A stretch of DNA of 27,345 bases. It comes from an uncultured Blautia sp. GTDB taxonomy: Bacteria; Bacillota; Clostridia; Lachnospirales; Lachnospiraceae. Every line of letters begins with the position of its first letter. The stretch's first letter is position 1. A program made the position numbers and the translations under genes. The notes under the pieces are model-generated. The model had not been told where the DNA came from, did no database searches, and saw only the letters and a list, made by a program, of their open reading frames with translations. This document shows, piece by piece, positions 15,927 through 23,825 of this stretch. Location: assembly GCA_934371915.1 (NCBI GenBank), contig CAKROE010000030.1:1-27345 (forward strand). Direction: 5' to 3'.

Positions 15927-15942
15927 ACCCGACAGCTCGGGT
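15927..15942 (+). other. Small hairpin just upstream of the ATPase ribosome binding site
   Basis: ACCCGA and TCGGGT form a perfect 6-bp stem with a CAGC loop that ends one base before AGGAGG (15944-15949). It could modulate translation start of the ATPase gene. Confidence 0.4.
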
Positions 15943-15957
15943 GAGGAGGCGAGAATT

Positions 15958-17457
15958 ATGAGTTTGTTGCAGATGAGGAATATCTGTAAGTCCTTCAGCG
16001 GGATTCCTGTACTGAAAAACGTACAGCTTACAGTAGAAAAAGGTGAAGTGCATGCACTTCTCGGTGAGAATGGCGCGGGAAAATCAACACTTATGAATGT
16101 TTTGACGGGTGTATTTCCGCGTGATAAAGGCGAAATTGAATTTGATGGAACTGAATTAAAAAATATTACGATCAGGCAGTCCGAAAATATGGGCATTGCT
16201 TTTGTACATCAGGAATTAAATTTATTTAATGATCTGAAAGTTTATGAAAACATATTCCTTCAGAAAGAATATACAACGAAACTGGGCCGTCTGGATAAGA
16301 AAAAAATGATCCGGGAGGCGGAAAGACTGTTTCGGGAGCTGGGTGTGGATATTGACCCGACACAGCAGGTTTCAAAATTAAAAACAAGCCAGAAACAGTT
16401 GCTTGAAATATCAAAAGCGCTGTTTTTTAAAGCAAAACTTCTGATCCTGGATGAGCCGACGACATCATTAAACAATGATGAGGTGGCACATTTGTTTGAA
16501 ATCGTTAACAATTTAAAGAAAAAAGGAACTTCCTTTATCTTTATTTCACATAAAATGCCGGAGATCTTCCGTCTGTCAGACCGATATACCGTATTCCGAA
16601 ACGGAGAATTTATAGGTTCTGGAAATATAAAAGATACTACACCGGAAGACGTTACACGTATGATGGTTGGGGAGAAATACTCGGATCAGGATGTATACGA
16701 AAAACGTCCGCTCGGCGATACGATTCTGGAACTGAAGGATTTCAGCGGAGAAGGTTTTCGCAATATCAATCTGACGGTAAAAAAAGGCAGCATCGTCGGA
16801 CTGACCGGACTTCAGGGAGCCGGAAGCAGCGAACTGATGCAGTGTATGTTTGGTGTGACAAGAGCCTACAGCGGAGAAATGCGTGCAATGGGTAAAGTCA
16901 TGCGGGATCATTCCATCCATACAGCAATGAAAGATCAGATTGCCATGCTGGCATCCAACAGAAAAGAAAATTCTGTAATTCCGGATATGAGTATTCTGGA
17001 GAACATGTATCTGTCAGAACATACGCTTTCTGCATGGAAACCGGCTATCTCCAAAAAGAAAGAGATTGAAAGTTACAAAAAATATAAAGAAATGCTGAAT
17101 ATCAAGGCAAATTCCTGCGAAGACCTGATCACTTCCTTAAGTGGTGGAAATCAGCAGAAAGTTTTTCTTGCACGCTGGCTGAATACAGACGCGGAAATCC
17201 TTCTTCTGGACAATCCGACACAGGGAATCGATGTAGGTGCAAAAGCGGAAATCTACAAGCTGATCCTGAAACTTGCAAAGCAGGGCAAAACGATTCTGAT
17301 CAATACTCTGGAAATACCGGAGATCCAGAAAGTAGCCGATTACTGTGCGGTATTTTATAACGGAGAGATCATCAAGATTCTGGAACATCAGGAAATCGAT
17401 GAGATGACAGTTATGATGTATTCAACAAATGCAGCACAGGCAGAGGAGGGAAAATAA
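15958..17457 (+). CDS. Sugar ABC transporter ATP-binding protein (double NBD)
   Basis: A 499-residue RbsA/MglA-type ATPase with two nucleotide-binding domains that powers sugar import at the inner face of the membrane. NBD1 has Walker A GENGAGKST (residues 36-44), Walker B LLILDEPTTSL and the switch ISHKMPE; its signature is degenerate (LKTSQKQ). NBD2 has a lysine-less P-loop GLQGAGSS, a canonical signature LSGGNQQK, and Walker B LLLDNPTQGIDVG, where Asn replaces the catalytic Glu. Thus one composite site looks active and the other dead, an exaggerated form of this family's asymmetry. The frame is open from 15901, but AGGAGG at 15944-15949 selects ATG 15958. It ends next to the permease start, which is translationally coupled. 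Confidence 0.92.
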   Translation: MSLLQMRNICKSFSGIPVLKNVQLTVEKGEVHALLGENGAGKSTLMNVLTGVFPRDKGEIEFDGTELKNITIRQSENMGIAFVHQELNLFNDLKVYENIFLQKEYTTKLGRLDKKKMIREAERLFRELGVDIDPTQQVSKLKTSQKQLLEISKALFFKAKLLILDEPTTSLNNDEVAHLFEIVNNLKKKGTSFIFISHKMPEIFRLSDRYTVFRNGEFIGSGNIKDTTPEDVTRMMVGEKYSDQDVYEKRPLGDTILELKDFSGEGFRNINLTVKKGSIVGLTGLQGAGSSELMQCMFGVTRAYSGEMRAMGKVMRDHSIHTAMKDQIAMLASNRKENSVIPDMSILENMYLSEHTLSAWKPAISKKKEIESYKKYKEMLNIKANSCEDLITSLSGGNQQKVFLARWLNTDAEILLLDNPTQGIDVGAKAEIYKLILKLAKQGKTILINTLEIPEIQKVADYCAVFYNGEIIKILEHQEIDEMTVMMYSTNAAQAEEGK

Positions 17458-17458
17458 A

Positions 17459-18484
17459 ATGAGTAAAAAGAATACAACGATTCCTGGACGTGTGGCAGGA
17501 TTTTTGGGAGAAAACAGTTATATCATTGTTTTTGTGGCAATTTTTATTGTATATGCACTGACAACAAACGGACTGACCTGGAGTGGTATGATGAATGTGT
17601 TTCGTCATTCCGCAGTAATCGGGATCATTGGTCTTGGTATGGGACTTATCTGTATCACCGGTGAGATCGACCTTTCTGTAGGATCGATGCTGGCTCTGGA
17701 TGGCGGATTTTCCGTTATCATTTTTAACATGACAAACAGCATTGTGCTTACATTCTTATTTGCAGTTCTGTTTGGTGCATTCTGCGGACTGATCAATGGT
17801 GTGATGGTCGGATGGATCCAGATGCCGGCATTTATCGTAACGCTGGCAACCATGCTGATCTATCGTTCTTTTGCACAGTATTTTTGTCAGCATGTGGACA
17901 AAGCCCTGATCGGCGGCGGAAGTTCTGTGTATAAGATGGCAAACAGCCAGTCTTCTTATCAGACACTTTATAATTTTGGTAATGGAAAAGTATCTACGAT
18001 CCCGATCGTTGGTCTGATCCTTATTATCATGACACTTGTTTTTGTATATATCACAACAAGCACGAAATACGGAAAAAAAGTTTATGCAGTAGGAAGCAAT
18101 ATGAAAGGTGCACAGATGGCAGGAATCAATACAGCGGCTGTAAAAATTTCTGTATTTGTGATTGCAGGCGCGCTCGTTGGTATCGGTGCTTTCTTATGGA
18201 TCGCCATGAATGCTTCTGCTGACCCGGCAACCACAGGAAACAGCTATGAAATGTATGCGATCGCAGCAGCAGTACTTGGCGGAATCAGCATGTCAGGTGG
18301 TAAAGGAAAATGCCTCGGAATCCTGTTTGGTGCAATGTCCTATACGATCATTGACAAGATCATTGTGTCCCTTAAAATGGACTCTCTTATCAACAATGCA
18401 ATCAAGGGAATCATCCTTCTGATCGTCATCATGGTACAGATTGTGGGACCTCAGATCAAACAGAAATTTAAGAAAGCAGAATAA
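17459..18484 (+). CDS. Sugar ABC transporter permease
   Basis: A 341-residue integral membrane protein of the RbsC/MglC/XylH family with about 8-10 hydrophobic segments. Typical motifs are GLGMGLICITGEIDLSVGSMLALDG after the second segment (family signature GIDLSVG) and the YAVGSNMKGAQMAGIN cytoplasmic loop that docks on the ATPase, followed by AAAVLGGISMSGGKG. One permease gene is enough because these importers use a homodimer. GAGGAGGG lies 9 bp before the ATG; an earlier in-frame ATG within the ATPase gene lacks a site. It is the last gene of the transporter block, and the regulator gene follows after 67 bp. Confidence 0.92.
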   Translation: MSKKNTTIPGRVAGFLGENSYIIVFVAIFIVYALTTNGLTWSGMMNVFRHSAVIGIIGLGMGLICITGEIDLSVGSMLALDGGFSVIIFNMTNSIVLTFLFAVLFGAFCGLINGVMVGWIQMPAFIVTLATMLIYRSFAQYFCQHVDKALIGGGSSVYKMANSQSSYQTLYNFGNGKVSTIPIVGLILIIMTLVFVYITTSTKYGKKVYAVGSNMKGAQMAGINTAAVKISVFVIAGALVGIGAFLWIAMNASADPATTGNSYEMYAIAAAVLGGISMSGGKGKCLGILFGAMSYTIIDKIIVSLKMDSLINNAIKGIILLIVIMVQIVGPQIKQKFKKAE

Positions 18485-18490
18485 AATCTC

Positions 18491-18519
18491 TGTTAAACAG
18501 GCGAAAAATACTTTATAAT
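18491..18519 (+). promoter_or_regulatory. Probable promoter of the LacI-type regulator gene
   Basis: TATAAT (18514-18519) has a weak TGTTAA -35 at 17 bp. CTGTT-A-AACAG (about 18490-18500) is a short symmetric element overlapping the -35 that could allow autoregulation. Confidence 0.45.
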
Positions 18520-18551
18520 AGAAATAAGAAAACCTGAAAAAGAGAGAAACT

Positions 18552-19541
18552 ATGAAGAAGATAACTGTTTCATTAATTGCGGAAAAAGCGCAGGTATCAC
18601 CGGCAACGGTATCGAGAGTCCTGAATCACAGAGAACTGGTAAAAGAACCAACGATACGACGGGTTGAAGAAGCAATGCGGTCTCTGGGCTGTCAGATAGA
18701 AAATACGGTTACAGTTTCGAAGGAGACACAACCGTTGATCGTTCTGAACATTCCGGGAATCGAGAATGCATTTTATCAGGAAATCATCCGGGGAGCGAGA
18801 GTATCTGCAAAGGCACATGGATGCCATCTGCTGATCCATGAATCACATCTGAATAAAGGAAATCTGCTGGATTTCTGCAATCTTCTGCGGAGAGTGGATG
18901 CAGCGGGCGTGATTCTTCTGAACCGTGTTTCAGAAGAGGGTCTGAATCAGATACGGGTGATTGCCCCACTGGTACAGTGCTGTGAATATAATGAACATGC
19001 GGATTACCCGTATGTCAGTATTGATGACACCAGAGCTGCAGAACTTGCAACGGAGTATCTTCTGTCAAACGGAGGAAGTAAGATCGCGCTGATCAACGGA
19101 CCGGGAAACTTCAAATATGCAAGAAGACGTCAGGAAGGTTTTTTGAATGCACTTCAGAAGGCTGAGGTCATGATCCCGAAACAGTGGATCGTACAGTTGC
19201 CGGAAGTAAATTATGAAATGGCCTATGCGGCGGTATGCAGGCTTCTGAATTCTGACAGCAGGCCGAATGCATTTTTTGCAATATCAGATGTTTTTGCGGC
19301 GGCAGTGATCCGTGCGGCGAAGCGCTTCCATCTTCATGTACCGCGGGATATTCTGGTGGTCGGATTTGACAACATTGAGTTGTCTTCTATGACCTCACCT
19401 TCGATCACAACTGTAAACCAGCCGAAATTCCAGATGGGCTATACAGCCTGCGAAATGCTTCTGGAGCTGATCGAGGATCCGCAGGAAGAGATGAAGTCGC
19501 TTCTGCTTGATACAGAACTGGTGATCAGGGAATCAACATAA
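18552..19541 (+). CDS. LacI-family transcriptional regulator
   Basis: A 329-residue DNA-binding protein. The N-terminal helix-turn-helix is VSLIAEKAQVSPATVSRVLNH (about residues 6-26), followed by the hinge region and a periplasmic-binding-like effector domain with segments VSIDDTRAAELATEYLL, NGPGNFKYARRRQEGF, FFAISDVFAAAVIRAA, VVGFDNIELSSM and PSITTVNQP. It is most likely the local repressor of the carbohydrate operon, with the imported sugar or a product as inducer; candidate sites are the palindromes near 12596 and 11401. GAGAG lies 6 bp before the ATG. It is co-directional with the transporter but appears to have its own promoter. An unusual stem-loop lies directly after its stop codon. 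Confidence 0.92.
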   Translation: MKKITVSLIAEKAQVSPATVSRVLNHRELVKEPTIRRVEEAMRSLGCQIENTVTVSKETQPLIVLNIPGIENAFYQEIIRGARVSAKAHGCHLLIHESHLNKGNLLDFCNLLRRVDAAGVILLNRVSEEGLNQIRVIAPLVQCCEYNEHADYPYVSIDDTRAAELATEYLLSNGGSKIALINGPGNFKYARRRQEGFLNALQKAEVMIPKQWIVQLPEVNYEMAYAAVCRLLNSDSRPNAFFAISDVFAAAVIRAAKRFHLHVPRDILVVGFDNIELSSMTSPSITTVNQPKFQMGYTACEMLLELIEDPQEEMKSLLLDTELVIREST

Positions 19542-19548
19542 TTCGGGA

Positions 19549-19570
19549 TTTTGCCATATTCATGGCAAAA
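19549..19570. repeat. 9-bp perfect inverted repeat after the regulator gene
   Basis: TTTTGCCAT and ATGGCAAAA flank a 4-nt ATTC centre, 8 bp after the regulator stop. The T-run precedes rather than follows the stem on the + strand, so it is not a standard terminator. It could be a 3' stabilising hairpin or an operator. Confidence 0.5.
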
Positions 19571-19641
19571 CATCTCGTGGGATATTACCTTTGAACAGTA
19601 ATAATTCGAAACTTTTTTTGGTAAATTTTCGTGGTAAATAC

Positions 19642-19670
19642 TGGACTTGCACCGTCCTCTATGGTAAAAT
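19642..19670 (+). promoter_or_regulatory. Possible promoter for the secreted basic protein
   Basis: TGGACT and TAAAAT are separated by 17 bp, 32 bp before the ATG. Three TGGTAAA elements (19619, 19632, 19662) are scattered through this region; the last overlaps the -10. Confidence 0.45.
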
Positions 19671-19701
19671 TTTTTTATCAAAATATTCAGGAGGATATGT
19701 G

Positions 19702-20247
19702 ATGAAAAAGGCAAAGAAACTATTATGTGCACTCTTAATTGTCCTTACAGCGGTGACGATGTTATCCGGACCATTTCAGGTTCCGGTACAGGCTGCCAGA
19801 ACCGTGACAGCAAACAAAAATCCAAATAAAGCTGTAAACATTAAGAAAAAAGGAACCTACAGAGTAGTAAGTAAGACAAAGATGAGTAAAGACGATTACA
19901 TTCGCTTTACTGCACCAAAGACAGGGAAATATACTCTGACATTCAGTGATTTCCGTAAGCTGAAAGGTTACACTCCGTCTGAAAGACATCTTGGATCTGT
20001 TTACATTTACAAGAATACCAAATATGGAAGAAGCATGCAGAGAGTCAAAACAAACGGTGGAAAAACTCATATTTTGAGCATTTGCTCAAAGGCATGGTAC
20101 AATACCTACACAAAAGGCAGAAAGATCAAAACGGCTTCTGATCTTCATACCCGTTACGCAAAAATCTCTCTGAAAAAAGGCGAGACAATTTATATTAAGA
20201 CATTCTGGACAGGCGGTAAACACTCCTATTCATTAAAAATTAAATAA
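19702..20247 (+). CDS. Secreted basic protein of unknown function
   Basis: A 181-residue protein with a clear signal peptide (KKAKK, then a hydrophobic core to about residue 22, probable cleavage after VQA near 31). The mature part is strongly basic (many Lys/Arg) and beta-rich. Segments such as DDYIRFTAPKTGKYTLTFSD and KKGETIYIKTFW, with YSLKIK at the end, recall the jelly-roll PPC-type domains often appended to secreted proteases and cell-surface proteins, but here the domain stands alone. The specific family is not recognised. The frame is open from 19591, but AGGAGG at 19689-19694 selects ATG 19702. It appears monocistronic, between its own possible promoter and a strong terminator. Confidence 0.7.
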   Translation: MKKAKKLLCALLIVLTAVTMLSGPFQVPVQAARTVTANKNPNKAVNIKKKGTYRVVSKTKMSKDDYIRFTAPKTGKYTLTFSDFRKLKGYTPSERHLGSVYIYKNTKYGRSMQRVKTNGGKTHILSICSKAWYNTYTKGRKIKTASDLHTRYAKISLKKGETIYIKTFWTGGKHSYSLKIK

Positions 20248-20264
20248 CTGATTATATTATAAGA

Positions 20265-20308
20265 AAAACACCGGAGCAGGTCAGGAAACCTGTTCCGGTG
20301 TTTTCTTG
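20265..20308. terminator. Bidirectional terminator between convergent genes
   Basis: A 15-bp stem with one G-U pair (AAACACCGGAGCAGG / CCTGTTCCGGTGTTT) and an 8-nt loop has A residues before and T residues after it, so it can serve both the secreted-protein gene (+) and oleate hydratase (-). Confidence 0.88.
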
Positions 20309-20399
20309 AATATGTGTGCATACTTAAGATATCATATCTGATTCTCAGATGCAGTAGCACATATTATAGAAATATTGCACATTTTCTGTTTTATAAGAA

Positions 20400-22364
20400 T
20401 TACATTCCGTCTTTCAGTACATTGTAATCTCGTAAGATTTTCTCGATCACAGTTCCCCTGATGAAGTGGAGCAGAGATTTTTTGATGAGATTCGCTCCCG
20501 GAATTTCGATTTCCAGAGGAGATTTGCCGTCCATCAGCTTCACACTGCTGCTCAGAAGTTCGCGGATATCGTAAACGCTTCCCCATACTTCCGGTACACC
20601 ACGGTCCACACCGAGAAGTCCATAAACGGCTTCCATAGCGGTTCTGACAGAGTATTCTGTGGTGAAGACGGTGTCACGTGGAGTATCTGCGAACTGACCG
20701 AGGAATGCGAAGTTTACGCAGCCATCCGGGATAACGTCCGGGCGGTCACCTTTTGCTCTTGGCATGAAGAATGCAGTGATATAAGGCATCATGGTAGGAA
20801 CGCATACAGCACTGTTTTCTGCAAGCTCCTCAATCTGCTCTTCCGGCACACCGAGGTGGTAAAGCCATTCTTCGGTGATCTCTTTACCGGTACAGTCTTT
20901 CATCGGTTTCTTAATATAATCACCAGGTACATCTGTAAACAGTCCGTAAACCCATACGCAGACTTTGTCTTTGTCCTGATCTTTGAACTGTCCCTGGCGG
21001 TTGATCGTCCAGCTTAAAAGCCATCTGGAATCCTGACAGCTTACGATACCGCCGGTAACAACTTTGCCGGTGCGTGGATCGCGTTTGCAGATATCCGTGA
21101 TATAAGGAATGATTTTGTCATCCAGTGTGGTGATAGTTGCAGACTCCCAGTTGGTCTTGGTGATATCGGAGCAGAATTTTTCCGGATGTCCGAAGGACGG
21201 ATCCTGTGCTGCGATATTTTTCCAGAGGGACCAGCAGCCGCTTGTACGGACTTCTGCATCACCGTTTGGCGCATGGTTCTGATCACCGTAGATCGTACCT
21301 TCTGTACAGCTTCCGTTTGTTACAAATACGAGGTCGTTTTCAGTAAGGACGATGCCCTTTTCGATTCCGTTTACTTTGCATTCGATTGCAGTTGCAATCT
21401 TTTTGTCTTCTTTGAATTCGAAGATAACGTTGGTAACTTCGGTATTGAACTGGAAGTCCACACCTGCAGCTTCCAGATATTTCTGCATCGGAAGGATCAG
21501 GGATTCATACTGATTGTATTTGGTGAATTTCAGGGCACTGAAATCCGGAAGTCCTGCGATGTGATGGATGAAGCGCTGGAAGTACAGTTTCATTTCCAGA
21601 GCACTGTGCCAGTTTTCGAATGCAAACATGGTTCTCCAGTACAGCCAGAAAGTGGAATTGAATACTTCATCGTCGAAAACATCTTCGATGGTCTTATCGT
21701 AGAGGTCTTCATCTTTGGTCATGAAGAGTTTCATTATCTCCATACAGCCTTTCTGGCTCAAATTGAATTTACCGTCTGTGTGGGCATCTTTGCCACGATT
21801 TACGGTTGCACGGCAGAGAGAATAATTCGGGTCATGCTTGTTCAGCCAGTAATATTCATCCAGCACGGAAACGTCCGGTGTTTCGATCGAAGGAATGCTG
21901 CGGAACAGATCCCAGAGGCATTCGAAATGGTTTTCCATCTCACGGCCGCCTCTCATGACGTAACCGCGTGTCGGATCAAAGATTCCGTCGCAGGCGCCGC
22001 CGGCAATATCCATAGCTTCCAGAATGTGGATGTGGGAACCGGGCATCTGAGCATCACGGACAAGGAAACAGGCAGCAGCGAGAGAAGCAAGTCCGCTTCC
22101 TACGATGTATGCATGTTTGTCGTCAACACCTTCCGGTTTTTCCGGGCGGGCGAATGCTTCGTAGTTTCCGTTTGTATAATAGATACCTTTGCTGTTTTTT
22201 TCATATTTTCCGCGCTCTGTGTTGCGGTAGTCCGATTTTGCAGCAGTTTTAGATGTTTTTGCGCTTTGTGCTGTTTTGGTTGAATGGGAATTTTTTGCGA
22301 GAACGGCAGCAGCACCTGCTCCGGCTGCAAGGGCAACACCAAGTTTTAAACTTTTTTTAGACAT
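20400..22364 (-). CDS. ohyA: Oleate hydratase with N-terminal membrane-type extension
   Basis: This FAD-binding enzyme adds water to the cis-9 double bond of oleic or linoleic acid to give 10-hydroxy fatty acids, which detoxifies unsaturated fatty acids in gut bacteria. The dinucleotide loop is AYIVGSGLASLAAA (GxGxxS, residues 85-98), and the family hallmark RGGREMENHFECLWDLFRS lies at 138-156 with the conserved Glu residues. The body aligns with oleate hydratases of about 590 residues; this protein has 654 because of about 60 extra N-terminal residues: a hydrophobic Ala/Gly-rich segment (7-23), then a Ser/Thr/Lys-rich linker. ATG 22364 is chosen because AAAGGTGG lies upstream with a proper spacer; a GTG at 22376 overlaps that site. 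The TetR-type gene upstream on the same strand is its probable regulator. Confidence 0.92.
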   Translation of the reverse strand: MSKKSLKLGVALAAGAGAAAVLAKNSHSTKTAQSAKTSKTAAKSDYRNTERGKYEKNSKGIYYTNGNYEAFARPEKPEGVDDKHAYIVGSGLASLAAACFLVRDAQMPGSHIHILEAMDIAGGACDGIFDPTRGYVMRGGREMENHFECLWDLFRSIPSIETPDVSVLDEYYWLNKHDPNYSLCRATVNRGKDAHTDGKFNLSQKGCMEIMKLFMTKDEDLYDKTIEDVFDDEVFNSTFWLYWRTMFAFENWHSALEMKLYFQRFIHHIAGLPDFSALKFTKYNQYESLILPMQKYLEAAGVDFQFNTEVTNVIFEFKEDKKIATAIECKVNGIEKGIVLTENDLVFVTNGSCTEGTIYGDQNHAPNGDAEVRTSGCWSLWKNIAAQDPSFGHPEKFCSDITKTNWESATITTLDDKIIPYITDICKRDPRTGKVVTGGIVSCQDSRWLLSWTINRQGQFKDQDKDKVCVWVYGLFTDVPGDYIKKPMKDCTGKEITEEWLYHLGVPEEQIEELAENSAVCVPTMMPYITAFFMPRAKGDRPDVIPDGCVNFAFLGQFADTPRDTVFTTEYSVRTAMEAVYGLLGVDRGVPEVWGSVYDIRELLSSSVKLMDGKSPLEIEIPGANLIKKSLLHFIRGTVIEKILRDYNVLKDGM

Positions 22365-22420
22365 ATAAAAAACCACCTTTCATTAATTTATGATGATCTG
22401 TTACGCTGTTTCTGTCTCCT

Positions 22421-22453
22421 ATAGTATTGCCATTTGCCGTTCAATTCAATTGA
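22421..22453 (-). promoter_or_regulatory. Promoter and candidate operator of oleate hydratase
   Basis: On the - strand, TTGAAT (22449-22444) and TACTAT (22426-22421) have a 17-bp spacer. The 8-bp palindrome TCAATTGA (22446-22453) overlaps the -35 and is a plausible TetR-type target. Confidence 0.55.
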
Positions 22454-22481
22454 CAAAAAATGCTGAATGAGCAAAATCTTA

Positions 22482-23045
22482 TCATTTGGATACATTTGTA
22501 AAGTTTTTGATAGAATTTGTAATATTTCCCTGAATGGTGGTGCACATATTGTCGCAGACAGAGGTGTAATCATCTTTCATGCCCTGACGGATCCAGTCGA
22601 GCATGATTCCGACAAAACTGTATTTATAAAAATCAGCGATAAAATTTTTCTGTGCATCGGAAAGAGCAGTTTCTTTTGACTGCTCCAGTACGACGCCCAT
22701 AATGAGATCATGTGTGAGATGGAAAAGATAGTTTTCAATCTGTTCCCGGCTGACTGCGTGGTACGCATTTATAATGAAAGGTTTGTTTTCGTAGACTGCT
22801 TCAAAAATCTGCAAAAGTCCCTCCTGCCATGTTTCGTATGTTTTTTTGCCCTGCAGGGCTTTGGTGGATTCTTCCAGACATGCCCACTCTACGAGATCAT
22901 AGATGTCCCTGAAATGATAATAAAAGGCCATACGGCTGATTCCGCAGTCAGCGGTCAGGTCATTGATCGTGATTTTATTTAAAGGTTTCTGGAGCATAAG
23001 TTTTTTCAGGGACTCCATCAGAGCTTTTTTGGTAATATTGGACAT
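22482..23045 (-). CDS. TetR-family transcriptional regulator
   Basis: A 187-residue one-component regulator. The N-terminal helix-turn-helix reads ITINDLTADCGISRMAFYYHF (about residues 25-45), the typical TetR pattern, followed by YDLVEWACLEE and an all-helical ligand domain of the type seen in dihydroxyacetone-kinase-linked regulators. ACGGAGG lies before the ATG. It sits directly upstream of oleate hydratase on the same strand with 117 bp between, where a separate hydratase promoter is found. The likely role is repression of the hydratase gene and itself, relieved by fatty acids; this is inferred from position. Its own upstream region contains an imperfect direct repeat. It is divergent from the ribosomal protein operon. 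Confidence 0.88.
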   Translation of the reverse strand: MSNITKKALMESLKKLMLQKPLNKITINDLTADCGISRMAFYYHFRDIYDLVEWACLEESTKALQGKKTYETWQEGLLQIFEAVYENKPFIINAYHAVSREQIENYLFHLTHDLIMGVVLEQSKETALSDAQKNFIADFYKYSFVGIMLDWIRQGMKDDYTSVCDNMCTTIQGNITNSIKNFTNVSK

Positions 23046-23091
23046 GGCATATCCTCCGTTGTAAAATATTTTCTTCTATAATAATAGATAT

Positions 23092-23144
23092 ATTATAACT
23101 GTTTTTCGGGATAAAAAATACAGCTGTTTTACGGTGTAAAAAAA
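23092..23144 (-). promoter_or_regulatory. Regulatory region of the TetR-type gene with imperfect direct repeats
   Basis: On the - strand, TATAAT (23097-23092) is a good -10 without a clear -35. Two copies of a 21-bp element (23099-23119 and 23124-23144) share CTGTTTT, CGG and TAAAAAA at 17 of 21 positions, 25 bp apart. They cover the region where a -35 would be, fitting autoregulation. Confidence 0.45.
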
Positions 23145-23168
23145 TTGTAAAAAAATCGGAAATAACTG

Positions 23169-23197
23169 TTGACATGCAAAGGGCATTATAGTAAAAT
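23169..23197 (+). promoter_or_regulatory. Strong promoter of rplM-rpsI
   Basis: Perfect TTGACA and near-consensus TAAAAT with a 17-bp spacer, as expected for a ribosomal protein operon. Confidence 0.82.
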
Positions 23198-23203
23198 AAC
23201 CCA

Positions 23204-23380
23204 ATGTGACATAGTGCGATAACACTTGAGCCAAAGCCCCGGCGAAGGTGTTTTTATCAGCGGTTTCGGACATTTCCGCAGTATATAGATTTGCACTGTT
23301 CACCAGGAAATTTTATACATGATATTGCGGGAGACCGTGATTAAACAAACTATCGTTGATAAATAACAGGAGGTAAAACC
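23204..23380 (+). ncRNA. Long structured 5' leader of rplM-rpsI, probable L13-type leader
   Basis: About 177 nt separate the predicted transcription start from the rplM ATG. The leader contains AACAC...GTGTTTTT pairing (23220-23256 region) with an internal GCC/GGC pair and a T-run, then a GCGG...CCGC hairpin (about 23259-23280). Firmicute rplM operons are known to carry an autoregulatory L13 leader RNA; I infer the same here from position and length and cannot confirm the consensus by eye. Confidence 0.45.
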
Positions 23381-23809
23381 ATGCAGACTTATATGGCTAA
23401 TCCAGATAAAATCGAAAGAAAATGGTATGTAGTTGACGCTGAAGGCTGTACACTGGGCCGTCTGGCATCTGGTGTTGCTAGCGTTTTAAGAGGAAAGAAT
23501 AAACCTCAGTTTACACCACACGTTGATACAGGTGATTATGTAATCATCGTTAACGCTGACAAAGTAAAAGTTACTGGTAAGAAAATGGACCAGAAGATTT
23601 ACTATCATCACTCCGATTATGTTGGTGGAATGAAAGAAACCACATTAAAAGAAATGATGGCTAAGAAACCGGAAAAGGTTGTTGAGCTGGCAGTTAAAGG
23701 TATGCTTCCAAAAGGACCTCTGGGAAGAACCATGTACAAGAAACTTTTCGTTTATGCCGGACCGGAGCACAAACATGAAGCTCAGAAACCGGAAACCTTA
23801 ACATTTTAA
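23381..23809 (+). CDS. rplM: 50S ribosomal protein L13
   Basis: A 142-residue ribosomal protein of the large subunit that binds 23S rRNA early in assembly. Family landmarks are [18 protein letters not shown] near the N-terminus, [28 protein letters not shown] spacing (here [18 protein letters not shown]), [21 protein letters not shown], and [20 protein letters not shown] near the end. Length is standard. AGGAGG lies 8 bp before the ATG. It is the first gene of the universal L13-S9 pair, with a consensus promoter and a long leader upstream. Confidence 0.97.
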   Translation: MQTYMANPDKIERKWYVVDAEGCTLGRLASGVASVLRGKNKPQFTPHVDTGDYVIIVNADKVKVTGKKMDQKIYYHHSDYVGGMKETTLKEMMAKKPEKVVELAVKGMLPKGPLGRTMYKKLFVYAGPEHKHEAQKPETLTF

Positions 23810-23825
23810 TAGGAGGTAGGAGACA

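Noticed and set aside
19549..19570. Rho-independent terminator after the LacI-type gene
   Set aside because: The stem is perfect but no T-run follows on the + strand; listed as an inverted repeat instead.
21186..22283. 365-codon open frame on the + strand
   Set aside because: It lies wholly antisense to the well-supported oleate hydratase gene, has a Cys/Phe/Val-rich composition typical of an antisense shadow, and no ribosome binding site.
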